From Folioceros fuciformis (taxonomy: Eukaryota > Anthocerotophyta > Anthocerotopsida > Anthocerotales): a stretch of DNA of 51,273 nt. Each line of letters begins with the position of its first letter. Within the stretch, counting starts at the first letter, position 1. A program made the position numbers and the translations under genes. The stretch is taken from the NCBI GenBank assembly GCA_049999805.1, contig JBNGIO010005847.1, positions 1-51,273 of the forward strand, written 5' to 3'. The notes beneath the pieces were generated by a model. It saw only the letters and a list, made by a program, of their open reading frames with translations. It did not search any database and was not told where the DNA came from. Of this stretch, positions 11,361 to 22,259 are shown one piece after another.

Positions 11361-11450
11361 AGATAAAGCATCCTCGTGGTTGTTGGAGGCGCTTGCCGGG
11401 GTGTGTGTAAAACACGTTTTGGTGTTCAAACGCTGGTCGGGTTGTGAGCC

Positions 11451-11566
11451 CCGCGTTTTGGTGTTTAAATTGAAGTGGAAGACGAGGTGGCATTTGAGAA
11501 ATATGGACCGCGTTTTGGTGTTTAAATTGAAGTGGAAGACGGGGTGGCATTTGAGAAATATGGACC
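11451..11566. repeat. 57-bp tandem duplication
   Basis: Two near-identical copies starting at 11451 and 11508, each beginning CCGCGTTTTGGTGTTTAAAT. A third, partial and diverged copy (CACGTTTTGGTGTTCAAA) lies just upstream at 11413. No coding function is apparent. Confidence 0.85.
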
Positions 11567-11699
11567 ATGCGAGGCAAAATATGGACCATGTGGGCGGTGC
11601 CACAGGAATAGAAGAGATATTTGAGAGATACTGTAGGGACATACGGGGTGCGAAGGCAGAGTTGCCACGGATGATGGACCATCTCCGAACCAATAAATG

Positions 11700-13162
11700 T
11701 TGAGGGCTTCGCACGAGGAGTGGGCCTGTGTTTCAATCTTCGAAGCGATGAATGCTTCACTCGTGAAAAATCCTACGTGACATGTCCTACTTGTGTCCAT
11801 CCAAAGACCTCCATACGCCGACGGTTTTGCCGCGACGCATTGCGCCATGCGCGTAAGCGCCCCTGGCAATAGGGCTGAGCGGGCTGAACGAAGCACACTC
11901 GATCCCGCCCGCGTCCGGTCGTCCCTCCACAAATTCCTCTTGAGCACACCCGCATCCACTCGCCCTTCAAGGGTCTGTCCACCTTCACTCCCCGGCCCGT
12001 CTCTCCTGCCGTGCCTACGTCTCAATCCAGGTGGGAGCTTAAGGTTGGAGTCAGAGGAGGGGGAGAAGGAGAGGGTACCGGGGTGTGTTGGGATCAGGCG
12101 TGAAGGGTCGGCAGTGCCGGCTTCGGGCAGGGGAAGGAATTGGCGGAGAAAGGATGTCAGGCTTTTGAGGGAGACCGAGATCAGGCCGGGAAGAGGAAGG
12201 ACGGGAAGGGGGTCGAGCTGGAGAGGAAGGATTTTAAGATCGCCTATGTTGGATGAATAGACTGTAGAGGAGGATTTTAAGATCGCTTATGTTGCATGAA
12301 TAGACTTGCAAATTTGTTTCAGGAGAGATCTGAAATGTGCTGGGAGTTTAGATTGTCGATGAAGAATTGTCCAAGCAGTGCATGGAATGCAGCACGCTTG
12401 CTTTCGCAGGCAGAACTTGGCTGAAGCACGGTTGGCAAGGAGTAGTGGGTTTACGTTTCAATTGAGAAAGCTCGATCCTTTGAACGAGGCTGGCAGGACT
12501 AACCACGAGCCCGCGCACCATTGCCTGATCTTGTATGTACATGATAGGAAATGTGGGCTACGCTTGGCATCTGTAGGAGTTTGAAACCTGATCTGAACGT
12601 GTAGAATTGTAGCTGCAATGGAAGTGAAAACGCAAACAAATGTATATGAGTAATCCTCTCCCATCAAAAGCACGGCAGCGCGGAGTGAGGAATCGAAATC
12701 TCAGCGTTCTCCAGAGGGTGGGAGGAGAGGAAGAGAGATAGGGGGAAGAGGGAGGCCTACAGCGCGTAGGGTTATGGCGCAAGGCGTCGCAGCAAAACCG
12801 GATGTGTGCTGGCTAGCCTTAGGCGTATGCAGTTCTTTGGATGGACGGGGAATGACATGCCACGTTCGATTTCACGAGTGAAGCAGTCATCGCTTCGGAA
12901 ATTGAGCCGCAGCGGAGGAGCGGCCTCGCTTGCGCTTGCACTAATGGCTCGTGGCGTTCCGAGATCACCCCCCGGAGTGAAACCCCTGCGTCGCGACGAG
13001 ATAGGCTTGCAGAGTTGCTCAACAACGTACACCATCCCGTACCCAAAATAATCTCCACGTAGAAGCAGGTTTGACATCGGGGGCCGTGGGGCTGCCACAT
13101 TCAAAGGCTATCATAAACTGTGAGAGACGGATACCAGCCATGTCGCCAATGAGACAAATCCT
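11700..13162. other. Unassigned GC-rich region
   Basis: Several open frames occur on both strands but none shows a recognisable domain or splice structure. A short direct repeat (AGGATTTTAAGATCGC, about 43 bp apart) lies at 12227-12300. The right part is the 3' flank of the RING gene on the minus strand. Confidence 0.35.
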
Positions 13163-15700
13163 CTAAACATCGTAGATCCTCCGAACTGCTCGAATCTGCT
13201 CCCGACAGATAGGACACCTGGGCGAGGTTCCCTTTTGTATGCTGAAGACAACCAACCAAACACCAGAGAGTGAGACAGGCTGTCCCAGGAGACAACATGC
13301 AAGACCTTCACTCTTGTCAGTGACTACTAATCCATTTACCTACATACCTGACACCACAGTTGTAACAGGTAGATCGGTGGCCACACGGGTCAATAAAGCT
13401 GTCCTTGGGATTCTCAAAGCACACTGCACAAAGATCGCCTTCTGGGAGCCCTGTTTCCTCCTCCTCGACGCCTTGTTTGTCGTTCTTGTTTTTTATCAGA
13501 GGCTCTCTCTCCGAGCCCTCTCCCAGAACTGAACTATCCGCCAGCGGGGCACTAGGTGCTGCAGAACGAGGTGGTGCTGCAGCATCCGGGGCTGTATTCA
13601 CTTGAGCAGGAAAAGCAACCTCTACAAAACGGTCATTCTCATCTCTTACGCCCTGCCAGGCTCGGTACATGCACACAGCTGCTACGCATCCTGAACAAAA
13701 CAATTAACATCAGGTCACAGGCATGACTAAAATCTCATGAGCAAAGTGTTCACACACATGCACAGTTACATGGACGGAATGCATTGTGCACAAAAACAAA
13801 AATTCAAATCCAAACCGACTGAGAAACTGAGAACATACCAACGATAATACCAATAATAACCCAAAGTAGCGCCCACCGTCCTATCTGTATTACTTCAACT
13901 TCCCAGTCTAGTACAGTACCCTACAGATCACAAAGGAAGATGTCACAAAAAATATGTGACAAGTCGAAAGTTTACGACACAAGAAGCCAATCCGACATTA
14001 CCTGAGAAGGGGTTTCCAGAACAATATATGTTGAGCCCAAGAATGGGGTATTTGCAGAACAGACTCTTTGGAAAACTTCACATACTGTATCAGCCTTTGT
14101 TGTCTCGTACAGGAGGGAGTGAATCTTCACGTCAACTAAGGCCTGCTGCATAGTTTTTTTGCATTCAAGAGAGCTCAGCACATTCAACAGTCCAGGATAC
14201 AGCACACGAGACCCCTCCGATTCAAATGGATTTACCTTACTCGTGTAGGAATAAAGATTGCCAAGCCCTATGTAATACATATCATCAGAAGGTACCACAA
14301 ATGAAGTCTCTCCAGTCCCTGCACAGATAACAAACAAATAAGCAGAAGCAGAAGGGTAAAAGTCATCATAGATGTACTCCGACATAGTGCAAGAATCGTC
14401 CAGACTCCCTTGGCAGCCCCTTGCTCACCTGTTAACCAGGTCCAAAATTCTGCTGTCCCTGGATCCTTAGGGTTGTCCTTCCATTCCTCCAAGCCATTGC
14501 GCCCTGCATTTTCGAATCTCAAGACTGACAATCTACCCTTCATCTAGGAACAGATAAATGCCTGACACAGAGTCACAAGCTTTTCCCGTTGAGGCCCAAT
14601 AGGTTACCTGAAGGTATGGCCAGGATTAGTCCAGAACTTGGGACACTGTACGAAATTTTCAATTCTGAACCCTTGTTCAGCCAGAACGCCCATTGCTGAA
14701 AAGGGTACAAACAACTGCATCCGCTTCAGATGTAGAAGTAGTGCACATCCGTAAGAGAAAAATCATTAGCACACAGGGCAACTTACCCAATACGAGTTAG
14801 GACCTAAAGAAGAATTGAAGTTCACCGAGTAGTCTGCTGAGCGACTCAGAGCTGGTTTTTCAGAGAAAGTATACAAAACAGGGCCCTTACTTGCCATGAG
14901 GTTCTTCACCTGCACAAGATACAGCCCATATAGAGGCATTACCAACATAGCACATAGCTCGATCTCTTGAACATTGACAGATCTGATGCAAAAGTGACGA
15001 TCTTTCCAAGAAAGCGCAAACATATGCTGCACCCGTGCATAATAATCAAGAATAGAACAATCCCGAAGTTCTCACAAAATACCTGAATCTCCCTGGTAAA
15101 GAGTGACGATACGTCGATCGGCATAGTACTGCTGGATTTCAATGTCCAAACCTCGCTCCTGTGCCCATACTCCTGACGAATGCTATTGAAAGTAACTGCA
15201 CAATTGAAACCGAAATAATACTTGTCAAGCAGTGCGACTTGTCTACCAGAGTCTCTCCATATTCACAATACGAAACATCCATGACCTGCTGGCAGGGAAG
15301 CCAACCCACAAAGTAGAAGTGAAGCATCCCTCCCATCTGACTATTGAAATTGGTAGGTGACGACGTTACCTAAAGTAACAAAGGCTATAGCCACCCAGGG
15401 GAATATCAGACAAACCCAGCTCAATAACGAAACCCCAAAATCTCGTAAAGAACTTGTATACATTGGTCCCGGAGTGACTATTGGTACAATCATGGGAGTT
15501 CGAGCGGGAAATATGTGATGGTGAGGATGGTGCAAGAAAGGACGGTGGCTAGGTCCATGATGGATAGGGAAACTGCCTCCCGAGTCACGACCAACCCCTC
15601 CACCTCCATATCTGTGACCAAACTGTCCACCTCCATCACGTCCGTGACTAAAGCCTCCACCTCCACCATGCCCATGACTTCCGTGGTGCCCGTGAGCCAT
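13163..15700 (-). CDS. APD-like membrane RING E3 ubiquitin ligase
   Basis: Nine exons join in phase to 523 residues: 15700-15370, 15195-15083, 14909-14787, 14695-14608, 14524-14429, 14318-14002, 13920-13839, 13690-13348, 13241-13163. The N-terminus is Gly/His-rich (MAHGHHGSHGHGGGG). A first membrane segment (SLLSWVCLIFPWVAIAFVTL, about 91-110) precedes an ectodomain with GPVLYTFSE, WLNKGSELKISYSV and EEWKDNP blocks, a second membrane segment (ALLWVIIGIIVGCVAAV, about 369-385), an acidic linker and a C-terminal C3HC4 RING at 471-510 (CAVC, PCGH, CYNC, CPIC) ending REQIRAVRRIYDV. This architecture matches Arabidopsis APD1-4 (ABERRANT POLLEN DEVELOPMENT), endomembrane E3 ligases acting in pollen mitosis. 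By analogy the RING faces the cytosol. An upstream in-frame ATG at 15784 is possible. The exon 5 acceptor is the least certain. Confidence 0.82.
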
Positions 15701-15902
15701 TTTTACCTTTCGTTCAGCTATGAAAGAGCAATCACCGGCTAAGTTCGCGTGATTTCTTCTGTTCTGCAGTGACTTAAGTGACAAGATTTAGCTGAAGCGC
15801 GACATACTAAAACACTTGTGAATAAACAAAGCGTATTCATGAACCCTGATGCCTGATCTTCCAGTGCCAGCACCCAGCATGTACTGACAAACATGAACTC
15901 AT

Positions 15903-16193
15903 CAGTACCTGGTTATCGGACTGGACGACACCTTCACAAGAGCCGGCCTGATGGACTTCTTCTACGACCACGTTCCCGATAACGAAAATTGCATCGGATC
16001 TGCCCTATCCGTGAGCACTGATCTCATCGGTACTGCCACTTTCGTCACAAGCAGGGACGGGATCAGCCCCTTGCTCATCGACAATATAAACAGACCTCAC
16101 TTGAATAACTTCTGCTAGCTACTAGCGGCCACCAGCACCGCCAAGATGGTGCTACTTGTCGTCACCTCCACAGGCCACACGTATATACAACAT
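15903..16193 (+). pseudogene. Fragment of an NPF transporter gene (C-terminal part)
   Basis: The frame from 15903 parallels the last exon of the NPF gene at 7276-7590: QYLVIGLDDTFTRAGLMDFF against QYLAMGVNDIFTGAGLMEFY, then VPDNENCIGSALSVS and LLAATSTAKMVLLVVTS. There is an internal deletion around the penultimate helix and a TAG stop at about 16117. No upstream NPF sequence is present, so this is a truncated duplicate about 8 kb from the intact gene, behind the RING gene's start. Confidence 0.8.
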
Positions 16194-16954
16194 ACAAGAA
16201 CCTTCGCACGCCACAATTCAAGAAAGAAGCCACTCTGGGCCAGCGCTGAAATGCCTCCCTTGATCTCTGCTCTCTTCCACACAGGACGAAATGACAGAAG
16301 CAAAGACTTCTTCGATCTGCAGCTAAATTCTCCTCCAGCGTATCGGAAAAGCTTCCCACTGGCTTTGTGAAAGACCGCCTTTTTCCTCCGTGAGGAATAC
16401 TTTTAAATGGTTTTTTAAAACATACAATAAACATTCACAGATCCAAAATGACAGGAACGCGATAAACCAAAACTACAATAAGAGCAGTGTCATTGACAAT
16501 TAAAATTATTGAATTGTACACTCCACTCCGCGTTCAAGTGCGTGTCGCTCCTACCTGCTGCCACTTTGAGACATCCTGCGTAGGACAGGTGTCTTCGAGA
16601 ATTTGCATTTCCAGTGCTTGTTCCGCTATTTGACGTGTGCCAGCCATGGATGCTCTAAATTCTGACGGGTCATTTGTGGAGCACGAGTTGCAGCTGAGGC
16701 TGGCGCTGGAGCTAATTGTGCTAGGGAAGGTCAGAACTCTTTGGTGGCTGGGGTCGGAGGGCTCGTATTTACCGGTGGAGTTGGAGGCTGCTTGACTGAT
16801 CAAAGGTGCCGGCAAGCCGCAACCTGAAGTTGTCCTGGGAAGATCGAACGATTCAAGGTGGTTTCAGCATTGTGGTTTCAAGGCGTCCTGTCCAGTTCTG
16901 TTGAAATCTGGAGTTTCATTTCAGTCGTGCTGGGCCTCTCGTCTGCGGGCAGAA
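16194..16954. other. No confident gene
   Basis: A minus-strand frame at 16646-16554 (MAGTRQIAEQALEM, then KWQQ before a GTAGG donor) and a plus-strand frame starting at 16647 overlap, but neither continues into a recognisable exon. The right part is presumably the promoter of the zinc-ribbon gene. Confidence 0.3.
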
Positions 16955-17149
16955 ATGTTTTTCTGTTTCATTTGCGATCAAAAGCGGGAAGTGAAGAGCG
17001 CACGACCTACCTCAGGCCTCTGCTCAAGATGTGGAGGAACGGCCGCAAATCTGAAAGTGAAGGATACTTGTCGCTTTTGCTTCATTCCCGTGTGCTGGAA
17101 AACGCACCGGTCACTCACATGCACTCGGTGCGGGGCACACCTCAAATAG
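16955..17149 (+). CDS. Small single-exon zinc-ribbon protein
   Basis: A 64-codon frame reads MFFCFICDQKREV, then GLCSRCGG, FCFIPVC and TCTRCGAHLK and a stop. Two CxxC pairs (CSRC and CTRC) about 37 residues apart form a zinc ribbon, and the hydrophobic MFF start plus the central FxxxPVC block match a conserved family of short plant and fungal zinc-ribbon proteins of unknown role. The start is set at the MFF methionine because the 18 codons upstream look unconserved. No intron is needed. Function cannot be inferred beyond metal binding. Confidence 0.6.
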   Translation: MFFCFICDQKREVKSARPTSGLCSRCGGTAANLKVKDTCRFCFIPVCWKTHRSLTCTRCGAHLK

Positions 17150-17422
17150 TCGCAGCTCAGCTCTACCGCTTCCAGTGGTGGCAGCAGACTCCTCTCTCCT
17201 TTGGCTTATACTGGCTTTGAGATGGACGACGAAGGTTGTCGGAGAAATCAGGTGTCGCTAGTTAGAAAGTTCTGAATTCTTTGGTATTGACAGTGTTGTA
17301 TTCTGTTAGAGACGGGCTGTCAAGTCCTGAATCAGGACTGCAGCAAATATTGACAGGAAATGTACAATTAATGACATGCTTTATTGACTCTGCCCTAATC
17401 TGAAGTGCAATAGAGGAGAACC

Positions 17423-17451
17423 AGAGGGTAACACTTTCTGTGTTACCCTCT
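17423..17451. other. Perfect 12-bp hairpin
   Basis: AGAGGGTAACAC and GTGTTACCCTCT are perfect reverse complements around a 5-nt TTTCT loop. It lies 274 bp past the zinc-ribbon stop and could fold in a 3' UTR. No known motif. Confidence 0.6.
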
Positions 17452-18655
17452 TTAGTTGTATGGAGAGGCTGAGAATTCAGTGTCCGTGTTGGGCCCCCTC
17501 TTGTTCTGGGGGGGAACCACACGGCACCAGCATTTTCTGCAGGGGCACAAGACAAAATGCCTGCATTACGATCGAATGCAAACAGAGGGAGCCTGAAACG
17601 TCCCATTTCTGTGATAGTCGGGGTTTTAGGAGCTGAAATCCAACCACTTCCACTGTCCCACAACAAACATTCAGCAAAATTCCAACTCCACCAGCACGAG
17701 ATATTAACAGCTCGGGTAGTTGAAGGGTTCCATCCTTGGTTTTTTTAAGGCATGTTCGGTTGAAGGCACAAGCTTTGTTTGCTGAAGGTTCTACTAGAGA
17801 CTTGGTTTTTTTAGGGTATGTTTGGCTAAAGGTGCGACTTTGATAGATGAAATTTTCTAGCCCTTACCAAAAGGTTTCTTTGATGAAGGGTTTCACCTCT
17901 ACCCAAGAGGTTTCTTTGATGATGGGTTTCAACCCGAACCATGAGATTTCTTTGGTTCTTTTGTTGTTTTAACTATTAGGTTTTTTTATTTTTAGGTGTA
18001 TTTTCTCATCATGTCTTGTGATATGAGCTTTCTTCCAAAGTGGAGGAAAGAGTGTAAGAAGGGTTTTGGTTTCAGAGCTCAATACTTGTAAGGGTCACCT
18101 CAGAATTAATTCTTAAACAATGTGGCTACTCTACTAAGGGACGGGATGTATTGGTGAAAGGCACTGCCCGTAGCCCGTAAGGGCGCCAAATGTTGGCGCG
18201 AAAAGTGGAAAGGAGGGCTGGGGAGGGCCAAAACTAATTGGGGAATCTTGGGGAGGGCCAAAACTAATTGGGGAATCTTTCCTCCCTCCTAAAGCGAACC
18301 GCATTGTTTTTAGTAGTTTTGGTTTTGTTTCAGCCACATGGAAAGCGGTGCTAACCATGTGATTTTTCTTTGGGTATCTTGTTGTGACTTTTCAGTATTA
18401 TTATTATAATGGTATGTAGTTGATGGAATTGAGGTTTATCCTCTTGCAAATACTCATGTCAAGCAAGCTTTTCTTTTCCAAGAGTTATGTTGGCAATGGA
18501 ATTGAAGTTTATGCCCCAAGGGTTTGAGCAAGCTTGTTGGAAAGGAAAGAGGTTCAAAGATCCTCATGCCTCCCAAACTTGAGAATCCACCTCAAGACTA
18601 GTAGAAATTGATCGTTAATCTTAGTGGAAAAACTATCATAGGGCTTAGTTATAAG
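17452..18655. other. Intergenic, T-rich, with short repeats
   Basis: No gene recognised. A diverged repeat around AGGTTTCTTTGATGA occurs at 17871-17960, and a perfect 30-bp tandem duplication (GGGGAGGGCCAAAACTAATT core) starts at 18220 and 18250. The stretch GCGCCAAATGTTGGCGC at 18183-18199 is an imperfect palindrome overlapping an E2F-like TTGGCGCGAAAA. Confidence 0.45.
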
Positions 18656-19139
18656 GGGAAGTCAGGTCAGTTGCGCATGAGCTCGAACCCGAACCCGGGC
18701 TACGCTAAACGACGAAAAGTGAACTACCTAGCCACTCAAAAAAAGTAGCCAGGGTCAGGTTCCTCATTTACGGAACAAGGTGTTTTTTTAGTGGTAGGAA
18801 TTGGAGTTCATGGTTGGGTTTTGGCTTGGCTGGTTAAGTACCTCTCTCTTCCTTCTCTCTCCCCGGCTCTTAGTTTCATGCTTGTTCGCATTCATTTCCA
18901 TGGTGCCTTTCTCATAGAGTCGTGCACACTTCGGAATGTCTTCCCTATTCGTGTCCTGTGGATTTCATCTCCTTCCATAGCAAGAAATGGATCTGAGCTG
19001 CCACAGCTCCACAGTCCATCCGATGTATCATTTTCTCACGTTCTTCAGGGCTAGGCGGGCGGGTCACTGACTTACATAGAAAGAACAAGGTAGCAGGAAA
19101 CAGGCTCTGCAACAAAGTCCAATAAGGTGCTGGTTTCGC

Positions 19140-20090
19140 TTGAAGGAAAACCGGGAGTTAGTGATGCGCCTTGACCTCTATACGTGGCCTGGGACCTCAG
19201 GAAGTAAGCAAGCAACCATGAAGGCACTCTGCAACTTTCCATCGGCTGTCATTTACCTCAGGCTAGTGCGCGCACAAAAAGCTCTTCGGCGAAGTCGACT
19301 GGCCCCTAAGTTGAGGCTCTTCCAGCGTCGACAAAGGGCCATGATCCAACTCTTGTGGTCAACCTTAGGGATCCCCCCCAAGGTGAGGGTTACCATCTGG
19401 TGTTTCTTCCAAGCTTGCTTGCCTAATGCACACCGTTGGGACGGGTTATTGGTGGCCACGGGGGAGGAATGTTGTAGGCTATGCAATGTTGGCACCCCTC
19501 ATAAAAGCCAACATATTTTCTATCAGTGCGATTATGTGCAAGGTATCTGGAACGAAGTGGGCCGGTGGTTACAGGGTCTTCTCCCTAAGAAGACCATCTT
19601 GGTTACCGAGCAAACAACATTATTTGGGCTAGATGGGCAGTTGGGGGGACCGCTGCTTCAGTACCAATGGTGGGGAGTGGTTTGGGCCTTGTCTCTCTTC
19701 TCGTTGTGGCAAAATTGGACGGCAATGGTCTATGGCGAGAACGATCCGGTCTCTAGAAAAGCTCTGTTATGGCGCATTTGGGAATAGGTCCTTGTGGTCG
19801 CGGAAAGCATGTGCACTTCCACCCACTCTAAGTTTAGAAGGAAAGAGTGGAAGCTAGCTGGCTTCCTCCGGCACAATGGTCAGTGGGACCACGCCTGCCC
19901 TTGGGGCAGGTAAGTACCATCAGGATTGGGTTTCTCCCGCCGTAGGTTAGATCAGGTGTACGTGTTTTGGCAGAATAGAACCAACTTGCATGCTAACTCA
20001 TCACTCAGTTGCATGCGTAACTGCTGTACCCTTGCTGCAATCTAGGTTGCGATGAATCAGATTTTTTTTCTCCTCGAAAAAAAATATATT
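19140..20090 (+). mobile_element. LINE 3' end (reverse-transcriptase zinc-binding domain)
   Basis: The frame 19140-19787 encodes the C-terminal zinc-binding domain of a plant LINE polyprotein: PPKVRVTIWCFFQACLP, RLCNVGTPHKSQHIFYQC, then WWGVVWALSLFSLWQNW. The Cys-His-Cys spacing matches the zf-RVT domain. About 300 bp later the sequence ends in TTTTTTTTCTCCTCGAAAAAAAA (20066-20088), a tail seen at the 3' ends of plant LINEs. The 5' portion with endonuclease and RT is absent, as usual for 5'-truncated insertions. It sits inside the Harbinger-like remnant. Confidence 0.75.
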
Positions 20091-20271
20091 ATGTGAGTTT
20101 GACAGGTCCTATTAGGATCTGTCATATTGGCCTCCCAAGAAATCACGGAGGCATTGCAGAGTGAAAGAATTGGTAGTATTGCAGACTGCAAGAGGGAATG
20201 ACATGGACAGATATCAGGTTGGAAGGAGCAAAGAGCAGACCAAGATGGGAGCCCAACAACGGGCCGCTATT

Positions 20272-20490
20272 GCAGCCCAATGCCTTGATGATGGTATCAC
20301 CCGGACTGTCGCTTAGTGTCAGAACAAGTGGGAGGCTCTCTTCATAAATTACAAAAAAATCAGTGACTTCCAAAAGACCATTTGGAATAGGAAGAACAGA
20401 TATTGGGCGACGGATTCCAAAACCAAAGCAAGCTATGGTCTACCTGCCAATTTCTTTCAAATTGTGTATAATCTTGTCAATTTTTGGTGT
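20272..20490 (+). pseudogene. Myb/SANT-like DNA-binding ORF remnant of a Harbinger element
   Basis: Translation gives AAQCLDDGITRTVA, a TAG stop (20314-20316), then CQNKWEALFINYKKISDFQ and FFQIVYNL. The C..KWE.L..NYKKI.D pattern is the third helix region of the trihelix/Myb-like protein that accompanies the transposase in plant PIF/Harbinger transposons and helps it enter the nucleus. It is on the opposite strand to, and convergent with, the transposase-like frames. Confidence 0.5.
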
Positions 20491-20541
20491 GGTGAGAGTC
20501 ATGTTGTCAATCTAGAAGGGCTTGTTTTTATTCATCTAGTA

Positions 20542-21267
20542 TCAATTCGGAGAATGCTGCAAACCAAGAGGAATTAGAGTTGTCCTCGTGTGGACTTGAA
20601 TCCAATTTGTAATTCCATGCATCTTGAGAAACTCTTCTTTGACCAAAGCCAGACCTTGGTCATTAGACCATGCCAAGTGGACATTACCATAGATGAGAAG
20701 GGCTCTCACAAATCTCATGCAAACATTGTGAACAATGCTAGTGCTAAGATCAAACGATTCACTCAAACTGAATTAATTATCTCTAGTTGCTTATCTTCAT
20801 AAAGCTACAACAACATGTTTATCAATATCCATGACTTTGTCTAGTATGCTACCAAAGCCATCAACCCATCGCTTGAGCATCTCGGGACTTACTAATCCAC
20901 AGATGTAGGTGAATGAGCTTGGCTTGAATTAAAAAAAGTGCTTAATTCTAGCTTTATTTGTAACAGCAACAACACCTTCATACAAAAGCCAAAAATCCTT
21001 GACATGAGGCTTGATGTAGTAGGCACCATACTGCAATCCATGCAACAATCCTGGAGGGATTCTATTGAAGGAGGCAAGAAGCGCTATGTAGTCATTCAGT
21101 CTAAGGATTGCGACATGAAGCTCTAAATTCATGACCTCGAGTTGTCGGGTTACCAAATTGGATGCAGCGCAAGTAGTTTCACCCAAATTTGGAAGGCGCT
21201 TTGGATCTCCAAGCATAGTAATGAGCCCTGCTATAACAAGGACCAAGAATAGCAGTATAGTCTCCAT
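20542..21267 (-). pseudogene. Harbinger transposase-like ORF remnant
   Basis: Minus-strand frames at 21267-20929, 20880-20797 (MLKRWVDGFGSILDKVMDID) and 20766-20542 lie in order with stops between them. The last resembles the helix-turn-helix and pre-catalytic part of HARBI1-like transposases (SIVHNVCMRFVRALL, FLKMHGITNW). The first begins METILLFLVLVIAGLI, a hydrophobic leader. No intact DDE catalytic block is visible, so the identification is tentative. Confidence 0.4.
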
Positions 21268-21632
21268 CAGAGACGTGTGCTCTCACACATTTACGGACAC
21301 GAAAAGAAAGATGCCTCACATCTAAAAAACCTCCTATTCTGATTGACCTACTACGAGACCCGACATGTGGCGTTTAGATGGGTCTATATATTTGGAATAC
21401 ATGCGAGCACCCGAACCCAAACCTGGGCAAATTAGCCAAGTCCGGGTTGATACTCATGCGAAATGGCCCTTACTTTTATATCTCATAACTATATTGGATG
21501 GCTTTTTTTTTCATCATGACTATATTCAATAACTTTTGTTTATTGTAACTTATAAGAGAAAGTTAGAAAAGGGAAAACGTATGTACGGAGGGTCATCACT
21601 TGGAGATTTCATGCTGCCGTTAACACTTGTTC

Positions 21633-22060
21633 CTAGACGCGCCAAAGTATTGCCTTGGTAGTCATCGAAAACCAAAGGCAAAAGATGCATAAACTCCACA
21701 CCAAACCCCACAATTGATTTTGCATCAATGGGTTACCAGAAGTTTGATCTACACCGACGAGGAGGGATTGTTCAGTGAGCACCGAATCCACCAAAGGAAA
21801 GAGCCGTTGCATCGAGTTCTCCACCTCTCGCCAAACCGCTCGCGCAAACTCGCATTGCTGGTTGAGGCTTCAAACTTGTTTGTTTTGGTTAGATGAGGAA
21901 GGGTGTACCACATCATGGTTTGAGGACATTGTTGGGCAGAAACTAGTCTTCCTTGAATATAATGCCTAGAATTCATGATGTAGTGGCGATTTGAAACCTC
22001 TTGGTGCAGGTGTACTACAACTATCCCTCTCCACCAAGGGCAGTTGACAACTAGATAGTA
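21633..22060 (-). mobile_element. Second LINE fragment (zinc-binding domain region)
   Basis: The minus-strand frame 21824-21633 reads QRLFPLVDSVLTEQSLLVGV and QLWGLVWSLCIFCLWF, which parallels GLLPKKTILVTEQTTLFG and QWWGVVWALSLFSLWQ in the LINE at 19140-20090. Upstream frames on the same strand (to about 22060) are degenerate. It is a diverged, truncated copy in the opposite orientation. Confidence 0.6.
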
Positions 22061-22246
22061 ACATCTAAGCGATGCAAGAGGTAAAAAATAATAAAGTCAT
22101 GGGCCCATGGCATTGACCTAGGCCCCAACATTGTCACTCTCCCTTGTCTGAGGTGTGTAGTAGAGGTGGGCACTTCGAATCACAAGTCAGGGCCAAGAGA
22201 CTAGGGCGGGCAGGCTTTTGTAAGAAGGAATAAAACATGCAAATAG

Positions 22247-22259
22247 CTCTGATACCAGG
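22247..22259 (-). other. Copia-type primer-binding site, minus orientation, without its LTR
   Basis: GCTCTGATACCA is the reverse complement of TGGTATCAGAGC, the usual initiator-Met-tRNA primer-binding site. The LTR expected on its right is missing: Copia RT-RNase H coding sequence begins at 22260. Confidence 0.6.

Larger units (their letters stand above)
18660..21480. mobile_element. Decayed PIF/Harbinger-type element, nested with a LINE
   Basis: Three clues point to a Harbinger element. First, a plus-strand Myb/SANT-like (trihelix) coding remnant at 20272-20490. Second, minus-strand frames at 20542-20766 and 20860-21267 resembling a HARBI1-type protein, including a helix-turn-helix stretch SESFDLSTSIVHNVCMRFV and FLKMHGITNW, which parallels the Harbinger F..I.GLPNC block. 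Third, similar ends in inverted orientation: GCGCATGAG with CTCGAACCCG near 18678, and CTCATGCGAAATGGCC near 21452. Both ORFs are broken by stops and frameshifts. Borders are approximate and no target-site duplication is confirmed. Confidence 0.45.

Noticed and set aside
11081-11714. Long ORFs on both strands with 8-residue repeats
   Set aside because: They come from a 24-bp minisatellite whose length is a multiple of three, and span an N gap.
11793-12260. A 155-codon plus-strand ORF, Arg/Ser/Pro-rich
   Set aside because: Low-complexity composition, no recognisable domain and no splice partner.
15139-15336. An extra exon of the RING gene in this frame
   Set aside because: Its phase does not fit either neighbour without a stop; direct splicing from 15370 to 15195 fits.
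17262-17666. A 134-codon minus-strand ORF
   Set aside because: No domain recognised, and it crosses a hairpin and a T-rich flank.
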